Below are positions 15,682 through 24,834 of a stretch of DNA of 32,612 nt, piece after piece (within the stretch, counting starts at the first letter, position 1; every line of letters begins with the position of its first letter). The position numbers and the translations under genes are program-made. The notes under the pieces were generated by a model. The model searched no databases. It had not been told where the DNA came from and was given only the letters and a program-made list of their open reading frames with translations. The DNA is from Desulfobacterales bacterium RIFOXYA12_FULL_46_15 (lineage in GTDB: Bacteria > Desulfobacterota > Desulfobacteria > Desulfobacterales > Desulfobacteraceae), in contig MGTJ01000180.1 in assembly GCA_001799395.1 (NCBI GenBank), forward strand, positions 1-32,612, given 5' to 3'.

Positions 15682-17442
15682 TCATTCAAGCCCTTTGACC
15701 GACTGAAGGGTTTGAAGTTTATAATATTCACCTTTCAGGGCCATGAGGTCTTCATGGGTGCCCTGTTCTTTTATGGAACCCTCTTTCAGAAGGATGATCC
15801 GTGATGCATAATCAATGGTGGACAGCCTGTGGGCGATGACAAATGTGGTTCTGCCCTTCATCAGATTTTCAAGGGCTTTCTGAACCACCCGCTCTGCCTG
15901 TGAATCCAAGGCTGAAGTCGCCTCATCCAGGATCAGGATGGGTGCATCTTTTAAAAGCGCCCTGGCAATACAAATTCTTTGTTTTTCACCGCCCGAGAGC
16001 CGTGAACCAAGCTCGCCGATGACGGTATCAAATCCTTTTGGAAACCCTTGGATAAAATCATAGGCATAGGCTGCCCTGGCAGCTTCTTCAATTTCACCAT
16101 CCATTGCCTCCATTTTTCCGTAACAGATATTATCCCGCACGGATTCGTTAAACAGAATGGGCTCCTGGGTCACTATGGAAATATGATCCCTCAAAGATTT
16201 GACAGACAAGTCTTTGACATCTTTACCGGCAATCCGCACAGCGCCTTTGGTCACATCATAAAGCCGGGGCAAAAGGTTGACAAGGCTTGTTTTCCCTCCG
16301 CCGCTCATGCCCACCAGGGCAATCACCTCCCCGGGAGCCGCTTTAATACGGATATCGGTAAGGGTTTCGGGACCTCCTTCTGTGTAGGAAAAGCTTACAT
16401 GATCAAATTCAACATCCAGGGCCTTTCCTGACAGCATTTCAGGATTTTCCTTTTCCAGGATGGGAGACTCTTCTTCCAGCACATCAAAAATTCTTGCTGC
16501 CGCAGCCGCCCCTTCCTGGATGGTATTGTTCAGACGTGATAATTTTTTAACCGGGTCATAGAGCATCATGACGGCAGTCAGAAATGAAAAAAAAGTACCG
16601 GGCGTGGATGTACCGTTGATGACACGCATACCGCCGAACCAGATGATAAACGCAATACCGAGCCCCCCTAAAAATTCCATAATCGGTGATGACAGGGCAT
16701 TAGCTGTTATCTTTTTCATCTCAAGCCTGAAAAGCTGTTTTGTTTTTTCTTTGAACCGGTATTTTTCAAGTGCTTCGAGATTGAATATTTTAATAATTTT
16801 ACTGCCGGTAAAAGTTTCATGCAAGAATGAATTCAAGTCAGCCATGGTTTCCTGGGAACCGGTTGAAAATTTTCTGACCCGCCGACCAAAGAGCACAATG
16901 GGGTAAAACGCCAGGGGCAGGACAATAAAAGCACCAAGTGCAAGTTTCCAATCCCTGTAAAAAATCACAAACAAAAAGGCGATAACCGTGAAAAAATCCC
17001 TGAACACGTTGATGACGGCTGTGGATACCATGCCTTTGACAATGTTCACATCATTGGTGATCCTGGACATGAGCACCCCGGTTTTTTCCTTATGAATAAA
17101 GGATATGGGAAGATCGGTAATTTTCTCATACAGGCTGTCCCTGAAAAACCGGATCATGGTTTCCCCGATATGATTCATCAGATATTCCGAGCCGTAAGAC
17201 CCCATGCCCTTTAGAAAAAAAACAAGCACCGCAGCCCCGGGGATCAGCAAGAGCATCTCCCTGTTTTTGCTGATGAAAATATCATCCATGACCGGTTTGA
17301 CCAGAAAGGCCATGGCCCCGTTGGCCCCGGCCGTTACAATCATGCACAGGGAAGCCAGGGCAAGCCTTTTCCAGTAAACAAAAACAAAGGAAAGGATTTT
17401 CTTCTGCCTGACACTGGAGAGTTTAGGGTTTTTTGTTTTCAT
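15682..17442 (-). CDS. msbA: MsbA-type lipid A flippase, ABC exporter
   Basis: A 586-residue ABC half-transporter with fused membrane and ATPase domains, acting as a homodimer in the inner membrane. Six membrane spans lie within about residues 20-300. The nucleotide-binding domain has Walker A GMSGGGKTS at 378-386, the Q-loop at IVTQEP, the signature LSGGEKQR at 482 and Walker B ILILDEATS ending near 510, then the H-loop IAHRLST. The family flips lipid A-core across the inner membrane. The divergent neighbour waaA, which attaches Kdo to lipid A, supports MsbA over other exporters. It heads the long minus-strand housekeeping run. Confidence 0.92.
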   Translation of the reverse strand: MKTKNPKLSSVRQKKILSFVFVYWKRLALASLCMIVTAGANGAMAFLVKPVMDDIFISKNREMLLLIPGAAVLVFFLKGMGSYGSEYLMNHIGETMIRFFRDSLYEKITDLPISFIHKEKTGVLMSRITNDVNIVKGMVSTAVINVFRDFFTVIAFLFVIFYRDWKLALGAFIVLPLAFYPIVLFGRRVRKFSTGSQETMADLNSFLHETFTGSKIIKIFNLEALEKYRFKEKTKQLFRLEMKKITANALSSPIMEFLGGLGIAFIIWFGGMRVINGTSTPGTFFSFLTAVMMLYDPVKKLSRLNNTIQEGAAAAARIFDVLEEESPILEKENPEMLSGKALDVEFDHVSFSYTEGGPETLTDIRIKAAPGEVIALVGMSGGGKTSLVNLLPRLYDVTKGAVRIAGKDVKDLSVKSLRDHISIVTQEPILFNESVRDNICYGKMEAMDGEIEEAARAAYAYDFIQGFPKGFDTVIGELGSRLSGGEKQRICIARALLKDAPILILDEATSALDSQAERVVQKALENLMKGRTTFVIAHRLSTIDYASRIILLKEGSIKEQGTHEDLMALKGEYYKLQTLQSVKGLE

Positions 17443-17507
17443 AGACCTTTATTTAATAAACCATGAGGTATTGTCAATATTTAAAAAACATGAGAGCATA
17501 CATCCCC

Positions 17508-18791
17508 ATGACAAAGACCGTGGTTATAACCAATTTTTTCAGATTTTACAACCTGATCTGGAAGCTTGCCCTCCCGTTTCTGAAAAGAAACAAACGCCTC
17601 CGGCAGGGGTTTGAAAAAAGGATTTCATCATCCCATTTATCTTTGGCAGACCTCTGGATACAGGCAGCATCGGCAGGGGAAGCCTATCTTGCCGTTGCCG
17701 TGCTTCTGGAATTAAAACCAAAGACCCCCCTTAATGTGCTGATCACCACTACTACTGCCCAGGGAATGGATATCCTGAAATCCGAACTTACGCCCGGAAG
17801 GGTTTCACAGTCTATTGATCTTACAATAGACTGGTTTCCCTTTGACATGCCGGATTTGGCCGGGGCTGCTGTCCGGGCCGTCAACCCAGGGGTCATGGTG
17901 CTGCTCGAAACGGAACTCTGGCCCGGTCTTCTTTTTTCCCTAAAAAAGAAAAATGCAAAAATCCTGATGATCAATGCCAGGATGTCCCAGAAAAGCTTTG
18001 GCCGGTATCTGCGAACAAGGTGTTTATGGAAACACCTTGCCCCTGATCTGATCATGGCCATTTCCGATCAGGACAGGAACCGGTTTCAAATGATTTTTGA
18101 AACTTCAAAAATCAAGACCATGTCCAATATCAAATTTGATTCCATTGATGCGGATTTCTATTTTTCCCCTCCCGGCCCTGATAAAATACAAAATATTCTT
18201 CCATCCCCCCTGCCCCTGAGCATCCTGGCCTCTGTCCGGAGGCAGGAAGAAAAACAGGCGTTTCTCATGCTCAAAAAAATGTTCAGCCTGTTTCCGAATC
18301 AGGTAGCGGCTGTCTTCCCGAGACATATGAACAGACTTGAGGCATGGAAAAAAATGCTGTCTTTTCTTGACCTGAAAGTTTATCTGAGATCTGAACTGTA
18401 TTCTCCCGTAACAACGCCGGGGATAATCCTGTGGGATGTCTTTGGGGAACTCAAGACTGCCTGTGAATTTGCATCGGTTGTCTTTGTGGGCGGCAGCTTG
18501 AAACCCCTGGGCGGCCAGAATGTGATTGAACCGGCCGGCCGGGGGGCTGTTACCATCACAGGCCCCTATTGCGAAGATTTTGCCTGGGCTGCCGAAGAAA
18601 TGATCAAAAAAGGACTTCTCATCCAAAAAAAGACCTGGAAAGCCATAGCCGAAACCATGGCAGAAACCCTTCTCAACCCGGTGAACCGGGAAGACCAAAA
18701 AGCCCTTGTTCAAAGCTGTCTCCAATCAAAAAAAGGCGGCACCCGCCATGCCTGCGATGAAATTTTAAAAATCTTTGACCTATTAAACTGA
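17508..18791 (+). CDS. waaA: Kdo transferase WaaA
   Basis: WaaA (KdtA) transfers 3-deoxy-D-manno-octulosonic acid from CMP-Kdo to lipid A precursor at the inner membrane. The N-terminal glycosyltransferase segment WIQAASAGEAYLAV holds the catalytic Glu, about residue 58 from the chosen start. VMVLLETELWPGLL is also typical. The C-terminal half has the donor-binding VVFVGGSLKPLGGQNVIEPA and GPYCEDF. An N-terminal hydrophobic anchor precedes them. The start at 17508 gives 427 residues, the usual length; ATGs at 17463 and 17490 are also in frame and none has a strong ribosome site. It diverges from msbA, so its promoter must lie inside the start of msbA. Confidence 0.92.
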   Translation: MTKTVVITNFFRFYNLIWKLALPFLKRNKRLRQGFEKRISSSHLSLADLWIQAASAGEAYLAVAVLLELKPKTPLNVLITTTTAQGMDILKSELTPGRVSQSIDLTIDWFPFDMPDLAGAAVRAVNPGVMVLLETELWPGLLFSLKKKNAKILMINARMSQKSFGRYLRTRCLWKHLAPDLIMAISDQDRNRFQMIFETSKIKTMSNIKFDSIDADFYFSPPGPDKIQNILPSPLPLSILASVRRQEEKQAFLMLKKMFSLFPNQVAAVFPRHMNRLEAWKKMLSFLDLKVYLRSELYSPVTTPGIILWDVFGELKTACEFASVVFVGGSLKPLGGQNVIEPAGRGAVTITGPYCEDFAWAAEEMIKKGLLIQKKTWKAIAETMAETLLNPVNREDQKALVQSCLQSKKGGTRHACDEILKIFDLLN

Positions 18792-18903
18792 CTCGTATAT
18801 AGTAGTTACATTCAAATTTCATCCGCCCTTCTTCAGGAATTTTTGGCTTAACGTTTTTTTGTCTTTGCCGCTCTTTTTCACGACTGGAATTTTTTTTGTT
18901 TAT

Positions 18904-18930
18904 CACCGGCACCTGAATTTTCACCCGGTG
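18904..18930 (+). terminator. possible hairpin between waaA and the GAF gene
   Basis: CACCGG at 18904-18909 pairs with CCGGTG at 18925-18930 and is followed by CTGTTTTATT. It could end the waaA transcript or be a leader hairpin of the GAF gene. The stem is only six base pairs. Nothing else is seen in the 172-base gap. Confidence 0.3.
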
Positions 18931-18963
18931 CTGTTTTATTCATCCAAAAGGAAAGGAGACATT

Positions 18964-19581
18964 ATGGAAAGTCACACAATTTATTATGACACGATTACCC
19001 GGCTGACCACAGCCATCTCCCAGTGCAAGGACCCGGAAGATGTGGCCCTGATCACTGCGGAAGCAGTCAAGACGGCCTTTAATGCCAAAGGCTGCTGCGT
19101 ATTCCTGGTTGACAGGGACACCCGGGAACTGGGGCTTGTGGCATCATCGGGCCTGAGCCGGGAATACCTTGAAAAAGGACCCATCCACTTCATGCAGAAC
19201 ATCAAGGAGGCAAAGGATGCCGTACCCATCGCCATCTATGATGTCATGGATGACCCGAGAATCGAATATCCGAAAGCAGCTCAGAAAGAAGGGATTTCAT
19301 CCCTGATGGGTGTCCCCATTATCAGCCATGACAAAATTATCGGTGCACTTCGCATCTATACGGCCAAACCCTGGGAATTTTCCTTTAACGACATCACCAT
19401 GACCCAGGCTGTGGCATTGATCTGCGGGATGGCCATGGATATGTGCAGGATGCACAAGGGCTATAAGACCAGCATTGAAATCCTGAAAAATATGAGGGGC
19501 AAAGATTCTTTCAGTTCAAATAAATGGACACCTTTTGAGGGCGTTCCCAAAAGTGTGGACCAGTCCATCTGTGATTACTGA
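18964..19581 (+). CDS. GAF-domain protein
   Basis: A 205-residue soluble protein made mostly of one GAF domain (about residues 20-165). Typical features are the first strand pair CCVFLVDRDTRELGLVASSGLS, the PIHFM segment, the loop with VMDDPRIEYPKAAQKEGISSLMGVPI, and ALRIYTAKPWEFSFND. GAF domains bind small ligands such as nucleotides, haem or 2-oxoglutarate, or only hold dimers; no output domain is attached. The C-terminal 40 residues are low in recognisable features. A strong AGGAG precedes the start at 18964. It stands alone between waaA and the convergent gpsA, so its partner is not visible. Confidence 0.85.
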   Translation: MESHTIYYDTITRLTTAISQCKDPEDVALITAEAVKTAFNAKGCCVFLVDRDTRELGLVASSGLSREYLEKGPIHFMQNIKEAKDAVPIAIYDVMDDPRIEYPKAAQKEGISSLMGVPIISHDKIIGALRIYTAKPWEFSFNDITMTQAVALICGMAMDMCRMHKGYKTSIEILKNMRGKDSFSSNKWTPFEGVPKSVDQSICDY

Positions 19582-19602
19582 GCATGGCAGCGGGAGCTTC
19601 TT

Positions 19603-19643
19603 TTTCCAGCCGGCAGAAGGTTTGTTCTGTTGCCGGCTGGAAA
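19603..19643. terminator. 13-bp stem between convergent genes
   Basis: TTTCCAGCCGGCA at 19603-19615 and its exact complement at 19631-19643 form a perfect 13-bp stem with a 15-base loop, between the convergent GAF and gpsA genes. Neither side has a clean T-run right after the stem, so it is a likely bidirectional transcript end but not a textbook terminator. Confidence 0.55.
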
Positions 19644-19673
19644 TCCCGGCTTTAAAAAAAACGTATGGCAACA

Positions 19674-20717
19674 TCAGATGTCCAGGACTCCGTCCATCTC
19701 ATGTTTTAAAGACCGGTTCATCAGACGCTGAACGGTTTCTTCAACAGACAGGTTTTCAAAAAGAACCGCATAGACTTCATTGCAGATGGGAAGATCAATG
19801 CCGAGCTTTTTCCCCAGATTATAAACCGACCGCGTTGTCTTCACCCCTTCGGCCACCATTCTCATTTCAGAGATGATGTCATCGAGTTTTTTCCCCTGGC
19901 CGATCTGTTTTCCAACCGTATAATTCCGGCTTAACGCCCCGGTACAGGTTAAAAGAAGATCTCCGACACCGGCAAGCCCGGACAGGGTCAAGGGGTCTGC
20001 CCCAAGCTTGGTGCCCAGGCGGTTCATTTCCGTCAGCCCCCTTGTAATCAGGGCAGCCCTTGGATTTAAGCCCATATTCATCCCGTCACAGATCCCGGCG
20101 GCAATGGCAAGAACGTTTTTCACGGCACCGCCGATCTGGGTGCCGATGGGATCATCATTGACATAAACCCGGAAAGTCGGACAGGAAAAAATCTTCTGGA
20201 CATATTCAGACACCTCCCGGCTGGTTGAGGCTGCCGCAACCACTGTCGGCACCTTGTTGGCAACTTCCTTGGCAAAGCTAGGGCCTGAAATGACGGCAAT
20301 GTTTTCCTTTGGCAGGAAATCCAGGATTTCTTCAAGAATTTGGGTCATGATCATATAGGTCTGGTTCTCGATCCCCTTGGAAGCCGTCACAACAATCGTA
20401 TCCGGGCCTATGAAGGGTTTCATCCGGTTTGCCGTATCGCGCATGCAATGGGATGGAACCACCACCAGCACCAGGTCTTTTTCTTTTACCGCAATCTCAA
20501 GATCATTGGTGGGGATAATATTTTCCGGCAGACGGATATTGGGGAGAAATACCTTATTTTCACGGTCCTTCTCAATCTGCTCCCTGACTTCGGGTTCAAA
20601 CACCCAGAGATCCAGGGCAAATCCTTTATCTGCCAGCAATTTGGCAAGGGCAGTGCCCCAGGCGCCGGCACCCACAACCCCGATACGGGTTTTTTGTGTA
20701 TCGATTATCCTCTCCAT
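19674..20717 (-). CDS. gpsA: glycerol-3-phosphate dehydrogenase [NAD(P)+]
   Basis: GpsA reduces dihydroxyacetone phosphate to sn-glycerol-3-phosphate for phospholipid synthesis, in the cytosol. The protein has 347 residues, near the family norm. The Rossmann motif GVVGAGAWGTALA is at residues 13-25; VVPSHCMR and VTASKGIE follow; ISGPSFAKEVA is the family hallmark. The catalytic lysine lies in GGAVKNVLAIAAGICDG and the C-terminal domain reads GLTEMNRLGTKLGADPLT. The start at 20717 has AAGG close upstream, so the first ten residues before the Rossmann strand are probably real. Nothing unusual is seen. Confidence 0.96.
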   Translation of the reverse strand: MERIIDTQKTRIGVVGAGAWGTALAKLLADKGFALDLWVFEPEVREQIEKDRENKVFLPNIRLPENIIPTNDLEIAVKEKDLVLVVVPSHCMRDTANRMKPFIGPDTIVVTASKGIENQTYMIMTQILEEILDFLPKENIAVISGPSFAKEVANKVPTVVAAASTSREVSEYVQKIFSCPTFRVYVNDDPIGTQIGGAVKNVLAIAAGICDGMNMGLNPRAALITRGLTEMNRLGTKLGADPLTLSGLAGVGDLLLTCTGALSRNYTVGKQIGQGKKLDDIISEMRMVAEGVKTTRSVYNLGKKLGIDLPICNEVYAVLFENLSVEETVQRLMNRSLKHEMDGVLDI

Positions 20718-20822
20718 GCCTTACACATCCCTTTCTGATCTTACAAGACCTTGATATTAAAGAAAATATGCTTCCAATTGAGCATAAGTGGTGTTTATAC
20801 ACCATATCTTCCAAAGGATCAA

Positions 20823-21308
20823 CTATATTTCAGCAAGATCAATCCAGACACCATCCGTCAATGGTCCTAGATCAACAGGATTGAGTTCAAACACGGCATT
20901 GGGAGTGCCTGCCGCAGCCCATATCCTGTCATAGCGTTTCAAATCAGGATCAAGAAGGGTAAACAGCTTTTCATCATGGCCTGCAGGCGGTACACCGCCG
21001 ATGGCAAAACCGATCCGCTCTTTGACGGCTTTTCCGTTGGCCTGGACAAGCTGCCGGCCTGTTTCTTTTTTTATTTTCTCAAGGCTGACCCGGTTGGTTC
21101 CCGAGGCAATGACCAGCACAGGGTCATCTGCCTCCTTATCCATAAATACCAGGGATTTTGCGATTTGTGCCGTTTCGCACCCAATGGCTTTTGCGGCTTC
21201 TGCCGCTGTCCTTGTTGAATCCGGCAATTCTTTTACCACAAATGCAAATCCTTTATTTCTGATATATTCCTGGACTTTTACGGCTTTTCTGCTCAATGCT
21301 TCCGTCAT
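20823..21308 (-). CDS. YbaK/EbsC-type aminoacyl-tRNA deacylase
   Basis: A 161-residue protein of the YbaK/ProX editing family, free-standing domains that hydrolyse mischarged tRNA such as Cys-tRNA(Pro). Seen are STRTAAEAAKAIGCETAQIAKSLVF, with the conserved lysine in IAKSLVF, then VLVIASGTNRVSLEKIKK, and GFAIGGVPPAGHD, the conserved glycine-rich active-site loop. The C-terminus NAVFELNPVDL is typical. The start at 21308 has no close ribosome site; a GTG nine bases earlier lies 12 bases after GGAGG and is an alternative. The precise substrate tRNA cannot be read from sequence. Confidence 0.87.
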   Translation of the reverse strand: MTEALSRKAVKVQEYIRNKGFAFVVKELPDSTRTAAEAAKAIGCETAQIAKSLVFMDKEADDPVLVIASGTNRVSLEKIKKETGRQLVQANGKAVKERIGFAIGGVPPAGHDEKLFTLLDPDLKRYDRIWAAAGTPNAVFELNPVDLGPLTDGVWIDLAEI

Positions 21309-21411
21309 GTCGCTTTTCACAATATTTAAAGACCTCCGCTTTTTAATATTAACCAAACCCGGATCCTATTTAGACAAAAATCCGCTTGTACGCAATAGAT
21401 TATCACAATCC

Positions 21412-24219
21412 TTATTTTTCAGTCTTTAGCCCTTTTTTCAAAAGGGCATTGATTCCATCAATATATTCCTGGTTCCGGCAGGGTTTTGACAGATGATCCA
21501 TCATCGGATCATTCTTTCTCAATTCTTTGACGGATTCAAGAAATTCAATATTACCGGAAATAAAAAGAACGGGAAGGGTTTGGTCCCTTTCCCGGATATA
21601 CCGATAGACATCCATACCGCTGATTTCCCCGGGAAGCACATAATCAAGGCTGATCAGATCGTAATGATTCAGTTTTATAAGATCTTTAGCGGTCCGGCCG
21701 TTTTGTGCAATATCCACCTTGTGATAACAGGGGTCATCGGTCAGTATCCGGTGCTGAACATCAAATATGGCAGGCTCGTCTTCCACGATAAGGATGGTTT
21801 TGCCGGTCGGGAGACGGGGTTTGCGAATGTTTTCTTTTTCTTCTTCTGTCAGATCCTTTTTGATTACAGGCAGGCAGACGGTGAAGCAGGTGCCTGATCC
21901 GAATTTTGATCTCACTTTGATGCCGCCCTTGTGCTGGTCAATGTATTTTTTTACATTGGAGAGCCCATACCCTGTCCCTTTGATTGTTTTTCCATAGGAA
22001 CCGGTTATATCCTTTCCCCCTTTCAAGGTAAAAGAAGGATCGAAAATTACATCCAGGTGCTCGTTTGGTATACCGCAGCCGTTGTCTTCTATTTCAAAAC
22101 AGACCTGATCGGCAAAGGTATATGTGCGAAGAGTGATCAAAGGCCGGCCACTGGTACTCAGGGCATGAACCGAATTTTGAATCAGGTTTACCATTGCATG
22201 CTCCATCATTCCGGGGTCTGCAAGAATCTCGGGCATATCTTCTTCAAATTTCCTTAAAAGGGTGATGTTTTCCAATTCCTTTTTCATGAGATTGACCACA
22301 AGATCGATTTTTTCATTTATTTTAATATATTCCTGCCGGGGTTCCTGGTCCCTGGCAAATGCAATGAGATTTTTCGTCAGGTTTCTGCCGCGAAGAGTCT
22401 GGCTGTGGATCAGTTCAAGGGCATTCCGGGTGTCTTTTTCCCTGCAATCCATAAGAGCCAGTTCGGAATGGCCCATGATGATCCCCAGGATATTGTTGAA
22501 ATCATGGGACATCTTTCCTGCGATCCGGCCCACCAGGGCATGTTTCTCCTGTTCAACGGACCGATACTCCGCTTTTTTCTTTTCTTTTTCAATCTCCCTT
22601 TGTTCCGTCATATCCCTTACGATTCCGCTGATGGTCGTGACTTTACCGTCGACAACATCCAGCGGCACCTGGATCGTATGAAACGTGTATTCCTTTCCAT
22701 TGATTTCAAGGGTACGGATCTCGCTGACGCTTTCGCCGCTGAAGGTGCGATTGTCAACATCGGCAATGATACCGGCATGGACCGGGTTAAACAATTCTCC
22801 CGGTGTTTTTCCGACAAGATCCTTTCTTTTGCAATTGAAAAGTTTTGCCATGGCTGGATTGACAAAGGTATACCGCCGGTCAATGTCTTTGCAGAAAATT
22901 GAATCCTGGGCAGAATCTGTAATGGCCTGATATTTTTTTTCACTCTTTTGAAGGGCTTGTATGGCTTCGGTTCTTTTTTCAATCATCTGATTGGCAAACA
23001 CAGCAATATCTTTGAATTCCTCAAACTGAAGGTCAGCCGGATCAATGGCTGTTTCCTGTATGGATGCGGCTTCAAAAAAATCTGAAAAAAGCTTGATCCC
23101 GGCCTGAATTTTATGGGCCTGGTACCGGGTCCATAAAAGAATCAGAAAGGATAAAAACGCCATTACGGAAAAGTATAACACAGCCTGTATGACAAATTGT
23201 TTATACAAAGCTTTTTTCTTTAGCAGAATGCTCTCATCAATCGTATCCAGATACACCCCGGCTCCGATAAGCCATTCCCATTCAGGAATACCGATAACAA
23301 AGGACAGCTTGGGGGAAAACGTTTCCGAACCCGGTTTCTGCCAAAAATAGGTGACAAACCCACCTCCCGGCGCTTTGGCGGCCCGGTTCTGCTCCTGTAT
23401 GATTTTAACCCCCCTGGGATCGGACAGATCCCAGACCTTGCCTGTTCCCCGTGTAATTTTACCGTTTGTAAATAAAGGCTCTCCTCCGTAAACACTCCCG
23501 AAAAAATAGCCTTCAGTTCCAAACCTGAGTGTTGAAATCCTTTCCAGGACCTCCTCCTGTATTTCTTTTTCCACATCTTCAACATATTCTCCGGTTCCGA
23601 TCCCCCATCCAAAAGGTTCAAAATATTTAACATAGGCGATTTTCAAATGTTCCGGACCGGTTTCTCCCGGTTTTGACCAGGTATAGGAATAAAATCCTTC
23701 CCCCTTTGCCCTGAGTATCTCAATCATATCCCGTACGACATATTCACCCCTGGCTCCCTGAACCGGCAGCATATTTTGCCCTTCCATTTCAGGCCTGTCG
23801 GCAAAAAGTTCTTCAATCCCATCCATGTTAAAAGCAAAATAATATCCCCGGCCGTGGTTAAACCTTACCGGCCGTAATGAATCCTTTATCATTTTTTTGA
23901 TTTCATCACGGGACTTTATTTCTTTATTCTCCGTATACAGATTCATAGCCACGGCATGGGCCTCATCCACACGTTCTTTAACAGACTCCCGAAGCCTTTT
24001 TTCCGTCTGGTTTCTCATATACCGGACATATTCCAGTACGTTTTGAACCTCGGCTTTCAGTCTTTCTTTTTCCGAAGCGACAAAGGTTTCCTTAATGGAT
24101 GCGGATTCAGTTTTAAACGCCGTATATTCATTCTGAATCCATAAGAGATAGACAATAACAAAGGAAAAAAAGGTGATGAACAGCATATTCTGCAAAAGAA
24201 GCTTTTTAATACTGACCAT
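21412..24219 (-). CDS. hybrid histidine kinase: Cache - TM - PAS - kinase - receiver
   Basis: A membrane sensor of 935 residues. Order: TM helix about 7-28; periplasmic region 40-335 with two related Cache units, each with a GYYFAF/GYYFGS-like strand and an F/WxWxIGxGxY segment; TM helix about 342-364; PAS 427-540; a dimerisation helix with phospho-acceptor His572 (KMSHDFNNILG); ATPase with N-box around 680, DNGCG at 712-716 and GTGYGLSN at 748-755; receiver domain 807-930 with Asp859 (SLDYVLPG) and Lys912 as phosphorylation and switch residues. GGAGGAG lies upstream of the start at 24219. Cache pairs often bind small organic acids or amino acids. No partner regulator adjoins it; the divergent MerR gene need not be linked. 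Confidence 0.9.
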   Translation of the reverse strand: MVSIKKLLLQNMLFITFFSFVIVYLLWIQNEYTAFKTESASIKETFVASEKERLKAEVQNVLEYVRYMRNQTEKRLRESVKERVDEAHAVAMNLYTENKEIKSRDEIKKMIKDSLRPVRFNHGRGYYFAFNMDGIEELFADRPEMEGQNMLPVQGARGEYVVRDMIEILRAKGEGFYSYTWSKPGETGPEHLKIAYVKYFEPFGWGIGTGEYVEDVEKEIQEEVLERISTLRFGTEGYFFGSVYGGEPLFTNGKITRGTGKVWDLSDPRGVKIIQEQNRAAKAPGGGFVTYFWQKPGSETFSPKLSFVIGIPEWEWLIGAGVYLDTIDESILLKKKALYKQFVIQAVLYFSVMAFLSFLILLWTRYQAHKIQAGIKLFSDFFEAASIQETAIDPADLQFEEFKDIAVFANQMIEKRTEAIQALQKSEKKYQAITDSAQDSIFCKDIDRRYTFVNPAMAKLFNCKRKDLVGKTPGELFNPVHAGIIADVDNRTFSGESVSEIRTLEINGKEYTFHTIQVPLDVVDGKVTTISGIVRDMTEQREIEKEKKKAEYRSVEQEKHALVGRIAGKMSHDFNNILGIIMGHSELALMDCREKDTRNALELIHSQTLRGRNLTKNLIAFARDQEPRQEYIKINEKIDLVVNLMKKELENITLLRKFEEDMPEILADPGMMEHAMVNLIQNSVHALSTSGRPLITLRTYTFADQVCFEIEDNGCGIPNEHLDVIFDPSFTLKGGKDITGSYGKTIKGTGYGLSNVKKYIDQHKGGIKVRSKFGSGTCFTVCLPVIKKDLTEEEKENIRKPRLPTGKTILIVEDEPAIFDVQHRILTDDPCYHKVDIAQNGRTAKDLIKLNHYDLISLDYVLPGEISGMDVYRYIRERDQTLPVLFISGNIEFLESVKELRKNDPMMDHLSKPCRNQEYIDGINALLKKGLKTEK

Positions 24220-24312
24220 ACAATTGTCTCCTCCTTTTAAAATAAAAAAGGACACCCGGTTCTTCCTATAGATGAAGATAGAACAAAATTCTAAAAGACA
24301 AAAGTTTTTTTA

Positions 24313-24350
24313 TTGACAAATATAAATTTACAGCTTACGTAAACGTTAAG
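24313..24350 (+). promoter_or_regulatory. promoter and LiuR-type operator of the merR gene
   Basis: TTGACA at 24313-24318 is a perfect -35 box. Just downstream, 24334-24350 reads CTTACGTAAACGTTAAG, an imperfect palindrome close to the TTTACGTTAACGTAAA-like sites known for LiuR-type MerR regulators of acyl-CoA catabolism. It covers the expected -10 region, where no good TATAAT is seen, so binding would control the merR operon itself. Confidence 0.55.
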
Positions 24351-24390
24351 TTTTTGATATTGATTTCTTTACCGGCTGAAAGGATAAATC

Positions 24391-24834
24391 ATGTCCAAAG
24401 AAAAAAAAACCACGTCTGACAGTTCCATATCCAGAATTGCAGACGAATTGGATATCAGTACCCGGACCATCCGGTTCTACGAGGAAAAAGGCTTGATCCG
24501 GCCCCGGAGAACCACGGGGAACCAGCGGGTTTACACACCACGGAACAAAGCCAGGCTCAAGCTGATTATCAGGGGTAAACGCTTTGGATTCTCCCTTGAT
24601 GAAATCGCAGAAATGATCGGCATGGCCGATGCAGATCCCAATGAGCTTGAACAGATTGAAAAGAGCCTGAAGTATGGGGATGTCAAGCTTAAGGAATTAA
24701 GGGAAAGAAAAAAGGAACTCACACTTTTGGAGCAGGATATACTTGCCACAAGGGAAAAACTCATCAAACGGAAGACGGAACTTGAAATAACCGGAAGTTC
24801 CACAACAAAAGGAGAGGAAAATGAACATTGTTGA
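24391..24834 (+). CDS. MerR-family regulator, LiuR-like
   Basis: A 147-residue dimeric DNA-binding regulator. The N-terminal winged helix-turn-helix (about 12-80) reads ISRIADELDISTRTIRFYEEKGLI, the MerR signature, then the wing RRTTGNQRVYT. Residues 90-135 form a long charged coiled coil for dimerisation. It lacks the cysteines of metal-sensing MerR proteins and resembles LiuR-type regulators of branched-chain amino acid and fatty acid breakdown. AAGGAT lies about 8 bases before the start. Its 3' end overlaps the first 14 bases of an acyl-CoA synthetase remnant, and an acyl-CoA dehydrogenase follows; the ligand may therefore be an acyl-CoA, by inference. Confidence 0.88.
   Translation: MSKEKKTTSDSSISRIADELDISTRTIRFYEEKGLIRPRRTTGNQRVYTPRNKARLKLIIRGKRFGFSLDEIAEMIGMADADPNELEQIEKSLKYGDVKLKELRERKKELTLLEQDILATREKLIKRKTELEITGSSTTKGEENEHC

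Noticed and set aside
18105-18725. Minus-strand open frame of 206 codons opposite waaA
   Set aside because: It is a shadow of waaA, with no start signal or family similarity.
20789-20804. Small palindrome TGGTGT-TTAT-ACACCA upstream of gpsA as an operator
   Set aside because: It is a single short hairpin near the end of the YbaK-type gene, with no promoter element aligned to it; not enough to call a site.
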